Source: Dethiosulfovibrio peptidovorans DSM 11002
GTDB lineage: Bacteria; Synergistota; Synergistia; Synergistales; Dethiosulfovibrionaceae
DNA: 64,000 bases
Direction: 5' to 3'
Assembly: GCF_000172975.1 (NCBI RefSeq)
Contig: NZ_ABTR02000001.1
Span: 2,332,501-2,396,500 of the forward strand
Both the position numbers and the translations under genes were made by a program. The notes under the pieces are model-generated. The model saw nothing but the letters and a program-made list of their open reading frames with translations, did no database searches and was not told the DNA's origin. Each line of letters starts with the position of its first letter. Position 1 is the first letter of the stretch. Shown here in pieces: positions 52,994 to 61,699 of this stretch.

Positions 52994-55255
52994 TTGACGG
53001 AAAAAGAAATTCTCGTCACCGGCGTCGTTCAGGGCGTCGGTTTTCGTCCTTTTTGCGCGAAGTTGGCCTCTTCTCTGGGCCTCGGAGGCTCGGTGATAAA
53101 CAGCTCCGACGGAGTGGTTATCGTCCTCAGAGGAACGGAGAGGTCCATAGACAACTATATCAAAAATCTTAAAGACACCAAGCCCGATCCGGCGGACATC
53201 CATTCCATAACGATAATCTCCGAGAGAAAGACGGATGGAGACCTTCCCGGAGCTTTCGTCATAGGGAAAAGCCGGAGAACCGAGAGACAGAGGGTTTTGA
53301 TCCCTCCCGACATAGGCACCTGCGACAGATGTCTAGCAGAGATGAGGGATCCATCGGACAGGAGATACCGTTACCCCTTCATAAACTGCACCGACTGCGG
53401 GCCACGGTTCTCCATAGTGTCCGGACTCCCCTACGACAGGCCCAAGACTACCATGTCGATATTCCCCATGTGCGACAGATGCAATGGCGAGTACACCGAT
53501 CAGGAAAACAGAAGATATCATGCTCAGCCCAACGCCTGCGCCGACTGTGGCCCCTCAGTATGGTTTCAAACCGAACTGGGAGAACCCTATCTCAGGGAAG
53601 ACGGAATCGGTCGATGCAGGGAATACCTGAAAGCTGGAAAGGTAGTAGCGATAAAGGGTCTCGGCGGTTTCCATCTGGCCTGCGACCCCTTCGAGGACAC
53701 CCCGGTATCGACCCTCAGGCATAGAAAGGGGCGCCCAGACAAGCCTCTTGCGATAATGGCGGAGAGCCTGGAGTCTGCCAGAGAGATAGCCCTGATATCG
53801 GAGGAAGAAGCCAGGCTCCTGAAATCATCCAGGCGCCCTATAGTTCTGTGCGAGAAAAAAACCGGCTCCGTGGCGGAATCGGTGGCTCCGGGCCAAAACA
53901 GCGTCGGGATAATGCTACCCTACACACCGCTTCACCATCTGATACTGGAGGGGATGAGGGCTCTCGTGATGACCAGCGCGAACCCCACCGATTCACCTCT
54001 CATCTCGGATAACGAGGAGGCACTATCCCGACTCGCCCACGTGGCCGACGGGTTTCTGATGCATAACAGGGATATATGCATGAAGGTGGACGACTCCCTC
54101 GTCGCCCTTTCGGGAGACAGAACCGTGATGCTCAGAAGGGGCAGAGGCTATGTTCCCAACCCGATCGACCTATCCATTTCGATGCCTCACATACTAGCAG
54201 CAGGAGCGGAGATGAAGAGCACCTTCTCCCTCACCCAGGAGGGGTTGATATTCCCGAGTCAATACCTCGGAGACGCCAAACAGATGGATACCCTGGGATA
54301 CTATCGCCAGACCCTGGACCATTTCACCGAGCTCTACAACATACGCCCCAAGGCGTTGGCATACGACGCCCATCCTCTGTATCTATCGACTCAGACCGCC
54401 TTGAAGGCGCTGGGCGAGGTGGAGAGATCCATGGCGGTCCAGCATCATCACGCCCATCTGGCCGCCTGTCTAGCGGAATACGACATAAACGAGCCGACGA
54501 TAGGTGTCATCATGGACGGAACGGGATATGGATCGGACGGCACGATCTGGGGAGGGGAATTTCTACTAGGAGACTGGTCCGGTTACAGAAGATTGGGCCA
54601 TTTTAAGACGGCCGGGCTTCCGGGAGGAGACCGTTCTGTGTTGGAGCCCTGGCGCTACTCCCTGTCTTTACTGACAGAGGCCCTAGGGGAAGAAGAGGCC
54701 ATAAAGGAAGCCAGTCGTATATGGCAGGAAAGATCCGAGAAAGCAAAGATCATCGTGAAGACCATGAACTCCTCTCCCTTAACGTCCTCCTGCGGCAGGC
54801 TTTTTGACGGGGTATCGGCGATTCTAGGCGGTAGAGACAGAGTAAGCTACGACGGACAGGCCGCCATGGAGCTAGAGGCCCGGTCCTCCTATACAGACGA
54901 GATTCCTGTCGATATGGGCATATGGAACGACGAAGACGGGATAATCCTGGACTGGCGTCCATTCATAAGGTGGCTCGTTGAGGAGAAACCCACCTTAGAT
55001 CAGGGCGGATCTGCATTCCACGCTTCTTTGGCCAAGTCAATATCGGAGATATGCACGAATATAGCGAAGGATACCGGCGTAAAGAAAGTCGCCCTGTCCG
55101 GCGGGGTATGGCAAAATCGGATGCTCTTGAGACAGACCGTGGTCAGACTTGAGGGCCGAGGATTTTCCGTACTGACCCACCGAAGGCTTTCACCTAACGA
55201 CGAGTCCGTATCGGTAGGACAGGCGGCGATAGCTGGATGGCGATGGCGGATTTGA
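52994..55255 (+). CDS. hypF: HypF, carbamoyltransferase for NiFe-hydrogenase maturation
   Basis: Makes carbamoyl-AMP and passes the carbamoyl group to HypE for the CN ligands of NiFe hydrogenase. The 753-residue protein has all four parts: acylphosphatase domain (VTGVVQGVGFRPF), two zinc fingers with CDRC, CTDC, CDRC and CADC pairs, a YrdC-like domain with AIKGLGGFHLACD and MLRRGRGYVPNP, and the Kae1-like domain with HHHAHLAACLAEY, DGTGYGSDGTIWGGEF and VALSGGVWQNRMLL. The start is TTG at 52994, six bases after GGAGGG; an ATG at 52970 lacks a ribosome site. No other hyp gene or hydrogenase is in the window, so partners are elsewhere. Confidence 0.95.
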   Translation: MTEKEILVTGVVQGVGFRPFCAKLASSLGLGGSVINSSDGVVIVLRGTERSIDNYIKNLKDTKPDPADIHSITIISERKTDGDLPGAFVIGKSRRTERQRVLIPPDIGTCDRCLAEMRDPSDRRYRYPFINCTDCGPRFSIVSGLPYDRPKTTMSIFPMCDRCNGEYTDQENRRYHAQPNACADCGPSVWFQTELGEPYLREDGIGRCREYLKAGKVVAIKGLGGFHLACDPFEDTPVSTLRHRKGRPDKPLAIMAESLESAREIALISEEEARLLKSSRRPIVLCEKKTGSVAESVAPGQNSVGIMLPYTPLHHLILEGMRALVMTSANPTDSPLISDNEEALSRLAHVADGFLMHNRDICMKVDDSLVALSGDRTVMLRRGRGYVPNPIDLSISMPHILAAGAEMKSTFSLTQEGLIFPSQYLGDAKQMDTLGYYRQTLDHFTELYNIRPKALAYDAHPLYLSTQTALKALGEVERSMAVQHHHAHLAACLAEYDINEPTIGVIMDGTGYGSDGTIWGGEFLLGDWSGYRRLGHFKTAGLPGGDRSVLEPWRYSLSLLTEALGEEEAIKEASRIWQERSEKAKIIVKTMNSSPLTSSCGRLFDGVSAILGGRDRVSYDGQAAMELEARSSYTDEIPVDMGIWNDEDGIILDWRPFIRWLVEEKPTLDQGGSAFHASLAKSISEICTNIAKDTGVKKVALSGGVWQNRMLLRQTVVRLEGRGFSVLTHRRLSPNDESVSVGQAAIAGWRWRI

Positions 55256-55259
55256 GAAC

Positions 55260-55296
55260 TAAAAAACGGAGGGCGGCCCAAGGCGCCGTCCTCCGT
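55260..55296 (-). terminator. Bidirectional terminator between hypF and csp
   Basis: A 12-bp inverted repeat (ACGGAGGGCGGC at 55266-55277; GCCGTCCTCCGT at 55285-55296, one wobble/mismatch) is followed on the minus strand by TTTTTT, ending csp. On the plus strand the hairpin is followed by a weaker TGTGGTTTT and may also end hypF. Confidence 0.85.
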
Positions 55297-55323
55297 TGTG
55301 GTTTTCAGGGCTGTAAAGACCCG

Positions 55324-55521
55324 TTACGCTCTGGTAACGTTCGACGCCTGGGGGCCCTTCTCACCGTTGGTGATCTCAAACTCGACCACATCATTCTCTT
55401 CAAGGGTTTTGTACCCATCCATCTGAATCGCGCTGAAGTGGACGAACACATCGTTCCCCTCTTCGGTGGTGATAAAACCGTACCCCTTGGTGCCGTTGAA
55501 CCATTTGACTGTGCCTTTCAT
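55324..55521 (-). CDS. csp: Cold-shock protein (CspA family)
   Basis: A 65-residue OB-fold protein binding single-stranded RNA and DNA. It has the two RNA-binding motifs KGYGFIT (RNP1) and DVFVHFSAI (RNP2). It begins [13 protein letters not shown] like CspA/CspB and needs no other domain. The ATG at 55521 has AGGAGG. It has its own promoter inside the end of glpX, an 85-base leader with pairing potential and a strong terminator, the usual layout for a cold-inducible csp, though induction is not shown here. Confidence 0.97.
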   Translation of the reverse strand: MKGTVKWFNGTKGYGFITTEEGNDVFVHFSAIQMDGYKTLEENDVVEFEITNGEKGPQASNVTRA

Positions 55522-55606
55522 TACTTGTGCCTCCTAAAATGGGTGTACACCTGCGACGAACGTTGCAAGTTCCTCAGGAGCGACTACTATTCGTCGTCCC
55601 CTACCT
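55522..55606 (-). promoter_or_regulatory. Structured 5' leader of csp
   Basis: The minus-strand leader can pair CGACGAA (55590-55596) with TTCGTCG (55554-55560), seven base pairs, and contains a perfect 10-base palindrome GGTGTACACC (55542-55551) just before the AGGAGG ribosome site. Such leaders of csp genes often change fold with temperature, which is possible here. Confidence 0.45.
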
Positions 55607-56614
55607 ACAACCTTTATAATCGATACCGCTGATAGCGTCAAGTTTTTTAGGACGATGAATTGCCTCTACGTATCTTACCGTTCCGCTCTTGGACCTCATG
55701 ACGAGAGAGCTGGTCTTGATCCTCTCGCTTTCGTAACGGACGCCGGTCAAGAAATCCCCGTCGGTGATGCCGGTAGCGGAGAAAAAGACGTCGTCGCTGG
55801 AGACTAGGTCGTCCAGGGTTAGGACCTTGGAGAAATCCAGACCCTGACCTATGGCACAGTTTTTCTCGTCCTCCGTTCGAGTCCAAAGCTTACCCTGCAT
55901 GCCTCCACCAAGTGCCTTAACGGCACAGGCTGTTATGACCGCCTCGGGAGTTCCTCCGATGCCCATCAGCATATCGGCCCCACGTTCGCTCTTGCAGGTC
56001 AGGAGAGCTCCCCCGATATCTCCATCGGGAATGAGTTTTATCCTCGCGCCAGCCTCTCTTATCTCCGCGATGAGATCCGTGTGTCTAGGGCGATCCAAGA
56101 CTACTACTGTCACGTCGCATACGTTTTTTTTCTTGGCTTTCGCCACCCTATTTATGTTCTCCGCCACAGGGGCCTCTATGTCCACCATATCCTTGGCTTC
56201 AGGACCGACCACCAGTTTATCCATGTAGAAGACACACTTGGGATCGAACATCGTACCTCTGGGGGCTACAGCCACCACGCTGATGGCGCCGCTCAATCCC
56301 AATGCGGTGAGCCTTGTGCCGTCTATAGGATCGACGGCAATGTCCACCTGAGGGCCGTCACCGGTACCAAGTTTCTCTCCATTGAACAGCATGGGAGCCT
56401 CGTCCTTTTCCCCCTCACCGATAACCACTATCCCGTCCATGTGGATTGTGTTAAGCATATACCTCATGGCGTTGACGGCGGCACCGTCGGCAGAGTTTTT
56501 ATCTCCCCGTCCCATCCAGCGCCCCGCCGCCATTGAGGCGGCTTCGGTACCACGGCAGAACTCAAGAGCCATGTTGCGGTCAGGGGTTTTATCGCAGCGA
56601 GAATCGACAACCAT
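55601..56614 (-). CDS. glpX: GlpX-type (class II) fructose-1,6-bisphosphatase
   Basis: Dephosphorylates fructose 1,6-bisphosphate in gluconeogenesis. The 337-residue protein has the class II motifs GRGDKNSADGAAV, IVVIGEGEKDEAPML, VDIAVDPIDGTRLTALG, which hold the metal ligands, and MGIGGTPEAVITACA. The ATG at 56614 follows GGGAGG. It is the last gene of the tmk-to-glpX run; its 3' end carries the csp promoter. An amino-acid fermenter would need this enzyme to make hexoses. Confidence 0.96.
   Translation of the reverse strand: MVVDSRCDKTPDRNMALEFCRGTEAASMAAGRWMGRGDKNSADGAAVNAMRYMLNTIHMDGIVVIGEGEKDEAPMLFNGEKLGTGDGPQVDIAVDPIDGTRLTALGLSGAISVVAVAPRGTMFDPKCVFYMDKLVVGPEAKDMVDIEAPVAENINRVAKAKKKNVCDVTVVVLDRPRHTDLIAEIREAGARIKLIPDGDIGGALLTCKSERGADMLMGIGGTPEAVITACAVKALGGGMQGKLWTRTEDEKNCAIGQGLDFSKVLTLDDLVSSDDVFFSATGITDGDFLTGVRYESERIKTSSLVMRSKSGTVRYVEAIHRPKKLDAISGIDYKGCR
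55613..55641 (-). promoter_or_regulatory. Promoter of csp inside the end of glpX
   Basis: Minus-strand TTGACG (55636-55641), a 17-bp spacer and TATAAA (55613-55618) lie in the last codons of glpX. The start near 55606 gives csp a leader of about 85 bases. Confidence 0.7.
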
Positions 56615-56631
56615 ATGTAAGACCTCCCGAA

Positions 56632-57933
56632 TTATCCCCTATTGGGGAATCTATCGAACACCGAATCTACGTGACGGAAATAATATTCCTCGGAGAAAAG
56701 CTCCTCCAGTTCCTCTCTTTCGAGAGCTCCGTTGATCCTCTCGTCTTCCCAGAGAAGATCGATGAAGGCACCCTCTCCGTCCCAGCACCTCATGGCGTTG
56801 GACTGGACCACCGAGTAAGCGTCCTCCCGGCTCAGACCGAAACGCTCGACCAACTGCAGCAACACCCTCTGACTGAAGACGAGCCCCTTGGTCAGGTCGA
56901 GGTTGCGCCTCATGTTATCGGCCTTCACCGTGAGCCCTACGACGACCCTTTGAAGAAGTTTTTCCATGTAGTGGACAAGATGGAACGAGTCGGGCCAGGC
57001 GATGCGCTCCACCGAAGAATGGCTTATGTCCCTCTCGTGCCACAGAGCCACGTTCTCGAGGGCGGCAAGATGATAGGATCTTAGGAGTCGGGACATACCG
57101 GTTATCCTCTCGCAGAGTATGGGGTTCTTTTTGTGAGGCATGGCGGAGGAGCCTTTCTGTTTGCTGCCGAAGGGCTCCAGCACCTCCAGCACCTCGGTCC
57201 TCTGAAGATGACGTATCTCGGTGGAGATTCTCTCCATAGCGCAGCCCAAACTCGACAGGGCGTAGGATACCTGAGCATGCCTGTCTCTCTGGACTACCTG
57301 GGTCGACACAGGATCGGCCTTCAGATCGAGGGAAGCGCAGACCTTCTCCTCGAACTCAGGGGAACTATGGGCAAAGGTTCCCACCGCTCCGGAAAGCTTC
57401 CCGTAGCCGATGTTATCCCTGGCGGAGAGAAGCCTTTCTCTATCCCTCGTAAGCTCCGAATACCAGTTCAAGACCTTGAGGCCAAAGGTCGTAGGCTCGG
57501 CATGGATCCCGTGGGACCTTCCTACACAGGGGGTATGTCGATGCCCGTCGGCCAGTTTCCACACGGCATCGCAAAGAGAGTCCAGCTGCTTCAAAACTAC
57601 GTCCAAGGCCTGTCTAAGTCTCAGTGCGCTGGCGGTATCGAGCACATCACTGCTGGTTAGCCCCAGATGTATGTACCTTCCGCTAGGCCCTACCTGTGAG
57701 GCCATATCCGTCACAAAGGCTATGACGTCGTGATGGACCTCCGCCTCTATAGCGGCGATCCTGTCCACGTCGAAATCGCTTTTCGTCTCGATTTCCTTCA
57801 GTGCGTCTTTCGGAATGACTCCCAGATCGCACCAGGCCTTACAGACCGCCAGCTCCACCTCCATCCAGCTTCTGTACTGGTTTTCTAAAGACCATATTCC
57901 GCGCATCTCCTCAGTCTCATAACGACCGATCAT
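56632..57933 (-). CDS. purB: Adenylosuccinate lyase
   Basis: Splits SAICAR in purine synthesis and adenylosuccinate in AMP synthesis. The 433-residue protein is the usual length for the bacterial/B. subtilis-like group. It has the fumarase/aspartase-superfamily signature GSSAMPHKKNP, the region VGRSHGIHAEPTTFGLKV and LGLTSSDVLDTASALRL, and the N-terminal MIGRYETEEMRGIWS. It follows the unknown 57.9-kb gene by five bases. Confidence 0.97.
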   Translation of the reverse strand: MIGRYETEEMRGIWSLENQYRSWMEVELAVCKAWCDLGVIPKDALKEIETKSDFDVDRIAAIEAEVHHDVIAFVTDMASQVGPSGRYIHLGLTSSDVLDTASALRLRQALDVVLKQLDSLCDAVWKLADGHRHTPCVGRSHGIHAEPTTFGLKVLNWYSELTRDRERLLSARDNIGYGKLSGAVGTFAHSSPEFEEKVCASLDLKADPVSTQVVQRDRHAQVSYALSSLGCAMERISTEIRHLQRTEVLEVLEPFGSKQKGSSAMPHKKNPILCERITGMSRLLRSYHLAALENVALWHERDISHSSVERIAWPDSFHLVHYMEKLLQRVVVGLTVKADNMRRNLDLTKGLVFSQRVLLQLVERFGLSREDAYSVVQSNAMRCWDGEGAFIDLLWEDERINGALEREELEELFSEEYYFRHVDSVFDRFPNRG

Positions 57934-57938
57934 AACAG

Positions 57939-58682
57939 TTATTCATCTCCCGTCGACGGGGAACCGGCGGTTCCTCCGTCCTTTATCTCCAGATATCCTA
58001 ACAGATCGTTTTCCCACCGACAGGGCAACAGTTCGTTATCGGCCCCCGCTTGGCTCATTCGATCCCTTCTGACCAAATCCTTGCCCTCACGACGAAGCCT
58101 ATCCGCCAGAGCTCGACCTACGGCGGCCCACCATCCGATATCCTCCGCCATGGAGACCTCGCCGCTGACGTCCTCGACCAGATAGTAAGGCCCCTCTATT
58201 TCGGAAAGGTATACTCGCTTCTTTCCCTTGGACAGAAGAGCCTCCCCCTTTTCTCCGAGAGATTTTATCTCTTTCGCGGTGAGGGACAGCCGACCGAAGA
58301 GGGCCGCCGCCTTTTCGTTCAGCTCGGTACCACCGTCTATCTTCACTATTGGTAGTGGAACGGACCACCAGGAAGGTGTGACAGGGGCATCCGGAGATTC
58401 CCGATCGAAACCCTCTATTCTACCGCCCTTATCGTCAAGGAAAAGAACCTTTTCTCCCTGGGGTATGTCCTCGAATGAAGAGAATCGTTTACCCTTCAAT
58501 ACCTCTTCTACAGGCGAGTCACCCAGCCCCATACCCATGAAGGAGATGAGACGTTCCTTGTGGAGGACGACCTTTTTTTTCTTTTTCTCTATGACGACCC
58601 AGTCTATCCTCAAGCTGTAAAGTTTTCTGAGAAGCTCGTCCACCGGGACGCCGTAGCTATATTCGATAGACACCTCCATCAT
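57939..58682 (-). CDS. Protein of unknown function between ftsY and purB
   Basis: A 247-residue soluble protein I do not recognise. The N-terminal ~50 residues (MMEVSIEYSYGVPVDELLRK) are alpha/beta with a run of five lysines, EKKKKKVVL. Residues about 105-130 (SVPLPIVKIDGGTELNEKAA) recall the first strands of a PAS domain. Trp pairs (PSWWSV and GWWAAV) and an Arg-rich helix near the end (GRALADRLRREGKDLVRRD) are notable. No signal peptide or membrane segment is seen. The start overlaps the ftsY stop, and purB follows five bases later. Confidence 0.75.
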   Translation of the reverse strand: MMEVSIEYSYGVPVDELLRKLYSLRIDWVVIEKKKKKVVLHKERLISFMGMGLGDSPVEEVLKGKRFSSFEDIPQGEKVLFLDDKGGRIEGFDRESPDAPVTPSWWSVPLPIVKIDGGTELNEKAAALFGRLSLTAKEIKSLGEKGEALLSKGKKRVYLSEIEGPYYLVEDVSGEVSMAEDIGWWAAVGRALADRLRREGKDLVRRDRMSQAGADNELLPCRWENDLLGYLEIKDGGTAGSPSTGDE

Positions 58683-59614
58683 TCCTCTCCGGATCTATCG
58701 GAGGATCTGAGAAGGGCGTCGACGAACTCGGACGGGACGAAAGGAGCCAGGTCCTCTATCGCCTCGCCAAGACCGACATATCTGATGGGAAGCTTAAGCT
58801 TGTCCGCTATGGCCAAGACGATTCCGCCCTTGGCGGTGTTGTCGTATTTTGCCAGTACCACTCCGGTAAGAGGGGTTACCTCGTTGAACACCTCGGCCTG
58901 ACGAAAAGCGTTTTGTCCCATGACGGCGTCCAACACCAAGAGGGACTCGATTCTTTCTGCCGGGACCTCCTTAGTTATGACCCGATAGACCTTCCTTAGC
59001 TCCTCCATGAGGTTGTGTTTCGCCTGCAGCCTTCCGGCGGTATCGACTATGACCACATCGGCACCGGACGCTTTGGCGGCGTTTATGGCGTCGTATGCCA
59101 CGGCTCCGGCGTCGCTGCCCTGATGCTGGGAGATCACCCTTATGCCTATACGCTCACCCCAGACGTGAAGCTGCTCCGAGGCAGCCGCCCTGAAGGTGTC
59201 CGCAGCTGCGAGCACCACTTTATTACCCTGAGACACCAACTGCTGAGCCAGTTTCCCCGTGGTGGTAGTCTTGCCGCTGCCGTTAACCCCTACCATGACC
59301 ACGATTGAGAGTCCCGATCCGGGAGAAAGAGGCTTTCCCATCATAGGGACCGATTCCAGACGGGAGGAAAGTATCTCCTTGAAACGAATCAGAAGAGCTT
59401 CCGGTTCTCTGATCCCCTCTCGACGAGAGGTCTCTTTCAGTTCCTCGGCCAACTCTTCGGAGAGCTCTACACCTACGTCTCCGGCGATAAGACGATCCGT
59501 AAGCTCCTCCCAGAACTCGTCGTCCAGCTTGCCGGAAAAGAGGGAGGCTACTCCCTCGCTCCATTTCTCCCTGACGTTGGCCAACTTGGAAGCAATACCC
59601 TTGAAAAAAGCCAT
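58679..59614 (-). CDS. ftsY: FtsY, SRP receptor
   Basis: SRP-dependent targeting GTPase that docks ribosome-SRP complexes at the membrane. The 311-residue protein is an N-G type without the long acidic A domain of E. coli FtsY: N domain (ASKLANVREKWSEGVASLF, RLIAGDVGVELSEELAEEL), then the G domain with GVNGSGKTTTTGKLA, AADTFRAAASEQL, DTAGRLQAKHNLMEEL and the closing TGVVLAKYDNTAKGG, whose TKLD-type motif reads AKYD. The N-terminus is fit for direct membrane binding. It overlaps the ricT stop (TGATG). Confidence 0.96.
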   Translation of the reverse strand: MAFFKGIASKLANVREKWSEGVASLFSGKLDDEFWEELTDRLIAGDVGVELSEELAEELKETSRREGIREPEALLIRFKEILSSRLESVPMMGKPLSPGSGLSIVVMVGVNGSGKTTTTGKLAQQLVSQGNKVVLAAADTFRAAASEQLHVWGERIGIRVISQHQGSDAGAVAYDAINAAKASGADVVIVDTAGRLQAKHNLMEELRKVYRVITKEVPAERIESLLVLDAVMGQNAFRQAEVFNEVTPLTGVVLAKYDNTAKGGIVLAIADKLKLPIRYVGLGEAIEDLAPFVPSEFVDALLRSSDRSGEE

Positions 59615-60963
59615 CAGTCCGCGGTACCTCCCTTGGAGACGTCGTTGCCGTCCTTTTTGACGTTTTTATCAGTCTTTTTATTGTTGCCGGGTTTCTTTCT
59701 TCTCCTGCGACGCTTGGGCTTGGAGTCTCCCTTCTCCGGAGGACTCTGTTCCTTTCCTCCGCTCTTGGCTTTGGGAGTTCCCTGTTTGACCTTATCCTTA
59801 GGGGGCTTTTGACCTTGAGACTGGTCGGTCGTCTTTTCACCGGATGTGGTCGCAGGCTTTTTTTTCTTTCTCCTTCTTCTCCTGCTGGAGCTTTTGGGCT
59901 TATCCGAGGAACTGTCTTTCCCTGGCGCCCCTTTCCTCGACGATTTCTCTGATGAACCGGAGCGCTCTTCCTTTTTAGAAGGCTCGTCCTTGTCCTCCCG
60001 AACAGGCCTGGTGGTGGAGGTAGGCATAGCAAATACCGGTTCGATCGGAGGTCTCTCTTCCTCCTGGTCCGAAACCGCCACGAAGGGCTGCCAGTCCTCT
60101 CCTACCATCACCGCTTCCTTGAAATCGGCAAAACGTTCCACCGATACGGGAACGTGGGCTCCATCGGGGGTCCTCACGAGGGCATTTTCTCCGTCTATGT
60201 CGACTCCTACCAGTATAAAGGTGCCTCTGGGACTCCGTATTTTGCTGCCAGGATTCGGAAGTTTCTTCCAAAGCTCCCTGTAGACGTGATGTTCGTAGCT
60301 CATACAGCACATAAGCCTTCCGCAAAGCCCGGATATCTTGGTGGGATTCAACGCGAGGTTTTGTTCTTTGACCATTTTGATACCGATGGGAAGGAAGCTG
60401 TGAAGCCAGTAGCTACAGCAACAGGGATTGCCACAGGGAGCTATACCCCTCACTACCTTGGCCTCGTCTCTAACCCCTATCTGTCGAAGCTCTATCCTGG
60501 TTCTAAATTCCCTAGCTAGATCTCGGACGTAGGCCCTGAAGTCTATCCGCTGCTCAGCGGTGAAGTAGAAGAAAAGTTTTTTCCTGTCCAGAAGATACTC
60601 CACATCGACTATCTTCATGGCCAGACCGTGCTCCCCCAGAACCTGTCTTGCCTTGAAAAGAACGTCTTCCTCATCTCTACGGTTTTCCTGATCGGCGACG
60701 ATATCGTCCTCCGACGCCTGTGCCACAAAGGTCACGGTCTGGAGTCCCGGCTCTCCTCCCTGGGCTCCGTCCTTGGGGCTGTTCTCGTTAGCCTTTCTGT
60801 AAAGCTCCGTCTGCTCTTCCGAAATCGGACCTCCTACTGTGGCGGTCTCGACACCTCTCATAGTCTCTATCACCACCGGCTCCCCAGGTACCAAGACAGG
60901 GGAGTCGACTTCCATTATGCCCAGATATCTAGGCTTACCGAATATCGTCAAATATACGCTCAA
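59614..60963 (-). CDS. ricT: RicT/YaaT (PSP1-domain) protein with a basic C-terminal tail
   Basis: PSP1-domain protein; B. subtilis YaaT/RicT works with RicA and RicF in RNase Y-dependent RNA processing. The conserved part (about 1-295) has GIAPCGNPCCCSYWLHSFLP and KISGLCGRLMCCMSYEHHVY, whose cysteines may bind an Fe-S cluster or metal. Residues about 297-449 form a low-complexity tail rich in Lys, Arg, Ser, Pro and Gly (SSRRRRRKKKK, KRRRRRKK), which B. subtilis YaaT (275 residues) lacks. The start is TTG at 60963 after GGAGGAG. It overlaps holB by 29 bases. RicA and RicF are not in the window. Confidence 0.85.
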   Translation of the reverse strand: MSVYLTIFGKPRYLGIMEVDSPVLVPGEPVVIETMRGVETATVGGPISEEQTELYRKANENSPKDGAQGGEPGLQTVTFVAQASEDDIVADQENRRDEEDVLFKARQVLGEHGLAMKIVDVEYLLDRKKLFFYFTAEQRIDFRAYVRDLAREFRTRIELRQIGVRDEAKVVRGIAPCGNPCCCSYWLHSFLPIGIKMVKEQNLALNPTKISGLCGRLMCCMSYEHHVYRELWKKLPNPGSKIRSPRGTFILVGVDIDGENALVRTPDGAHVPVSVERFADFKEAVMVGEDWQPFVAVSDQEEERPPIEPVFAMPTSTTRPVREDKDEPSKKEERSGSSEKSSRKGAPGKDSSSDKPKSSSRRRRRKKKKPATTSGEKTTDQSQGQKPPKDKVKQGTPKAKSGGKEQSPPEKGDSKPKRRRRRKKPGNNKKTDKNVKKDGNDVSKGGTAD

Positions 60964-61699
60964 AAGGATACTCCTCCTCGATAGATAAAAAAGCCAAATC
61001 TCCTATCATGGCCGTGGACAGATGGGTCTGTTCCGCCATGAATATCAACTGATCGACGGCGGATGCCGTTTTAAACCTGCCCTCTTCGACCAGTTTTCTC
61101 GACATACCCTCTAATTCCAGGAGCAGGTCTCCCCTGTCAATACGGGTCGATTTGCCCAGCCACGCGATCCATTGGCCCTTTCCGGACGGCAAAGACACCG
61201 ATTTAAGCAGGTCTTCCGAGGAAAAACGAAGGGTCCAGACCCGGCTCCTCAAGGTGGGTATCATACGGTCCTCTCTCAACAAGAAAAACAGGTGCCCCGA
61301 TTCAGGGGGTTCTTCCGTTATCTTCAAAAGGCTGTTGGCGGAGTTGAGCGACATTCTGTCGGCGTCGGGAACCACCGCTATCCTCCTGGAGGCTACGACG
61401 GGACGAAGTGACAGCTCCTCCGACATTCTACGACATTGATCCACCGAAGGAGCTCCTTCCTCGGAGGCTACGATGAGATCAGGGTGTCCGTCCTCGGACC
61501 ACGCGAGACAGGACGGACAGCTCCCGCATCCGATCAGATCGTCGCAGAGCCACAGTTCCGCGGCCTTTCTCAAAAGTGATGTATGCAACGATTGAGGAGC
61601 TACCATAGCCAGAGCAGACGGCAGCATCCTCCTATTCAAGGCGGATTCCATTTCTCCCCAGGCAGCGCTGCCCTCTAGAAAAGAAGAGAGATCAGACAT
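60935..61699 (-). CDS. holB: HolB-like DNA polymerase III delta' subunit
   Basis: Clamp-loader subunit. The 254-residue protein has LRKAAELWLCDDLIGCGSCP with the Cys-x2-Cys part of the zinc module (CGSCPSC), VVASRRIAVVPDADRMSLNS and NSLLKITEEPP, the SRC-like position reading RSRVW. The P-loop is degenerate as in delta' proteins (the opening reads EMESALNRRMLPSALAM). The start at ATG 61699 follows GGAGGATATAAAGGG; longer readings shadow yaaR. The neighbourhood matches the B. subtilis tmk-yaaQ-yaaR-holB-yaaT order with yaaQ missing. Confidence 0.87.
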   Translation of the reverse strand: MSDLSSFLEGSAAWGEMESALNRRMLPSALAMVAPQSLHTSLLRKAAELWLCDDLIGCGSCPSCLAWSEDGHPDLIVASEEGAPSVDQCRRMSEELSLRPVVASRRIAVVPDADRMSLNSANSLLKITEEPPESGHLFFLLREDRMIPTLRSRVWTLRFSSEDLLKSVSLPSGKGQWIAWLGKSTRIDRGDLLLELEGMSRKLVEEGRFKTASAVDQLIFMAEQTHLSTAMIGDLAFLSIEEEYPFERIFDDIR

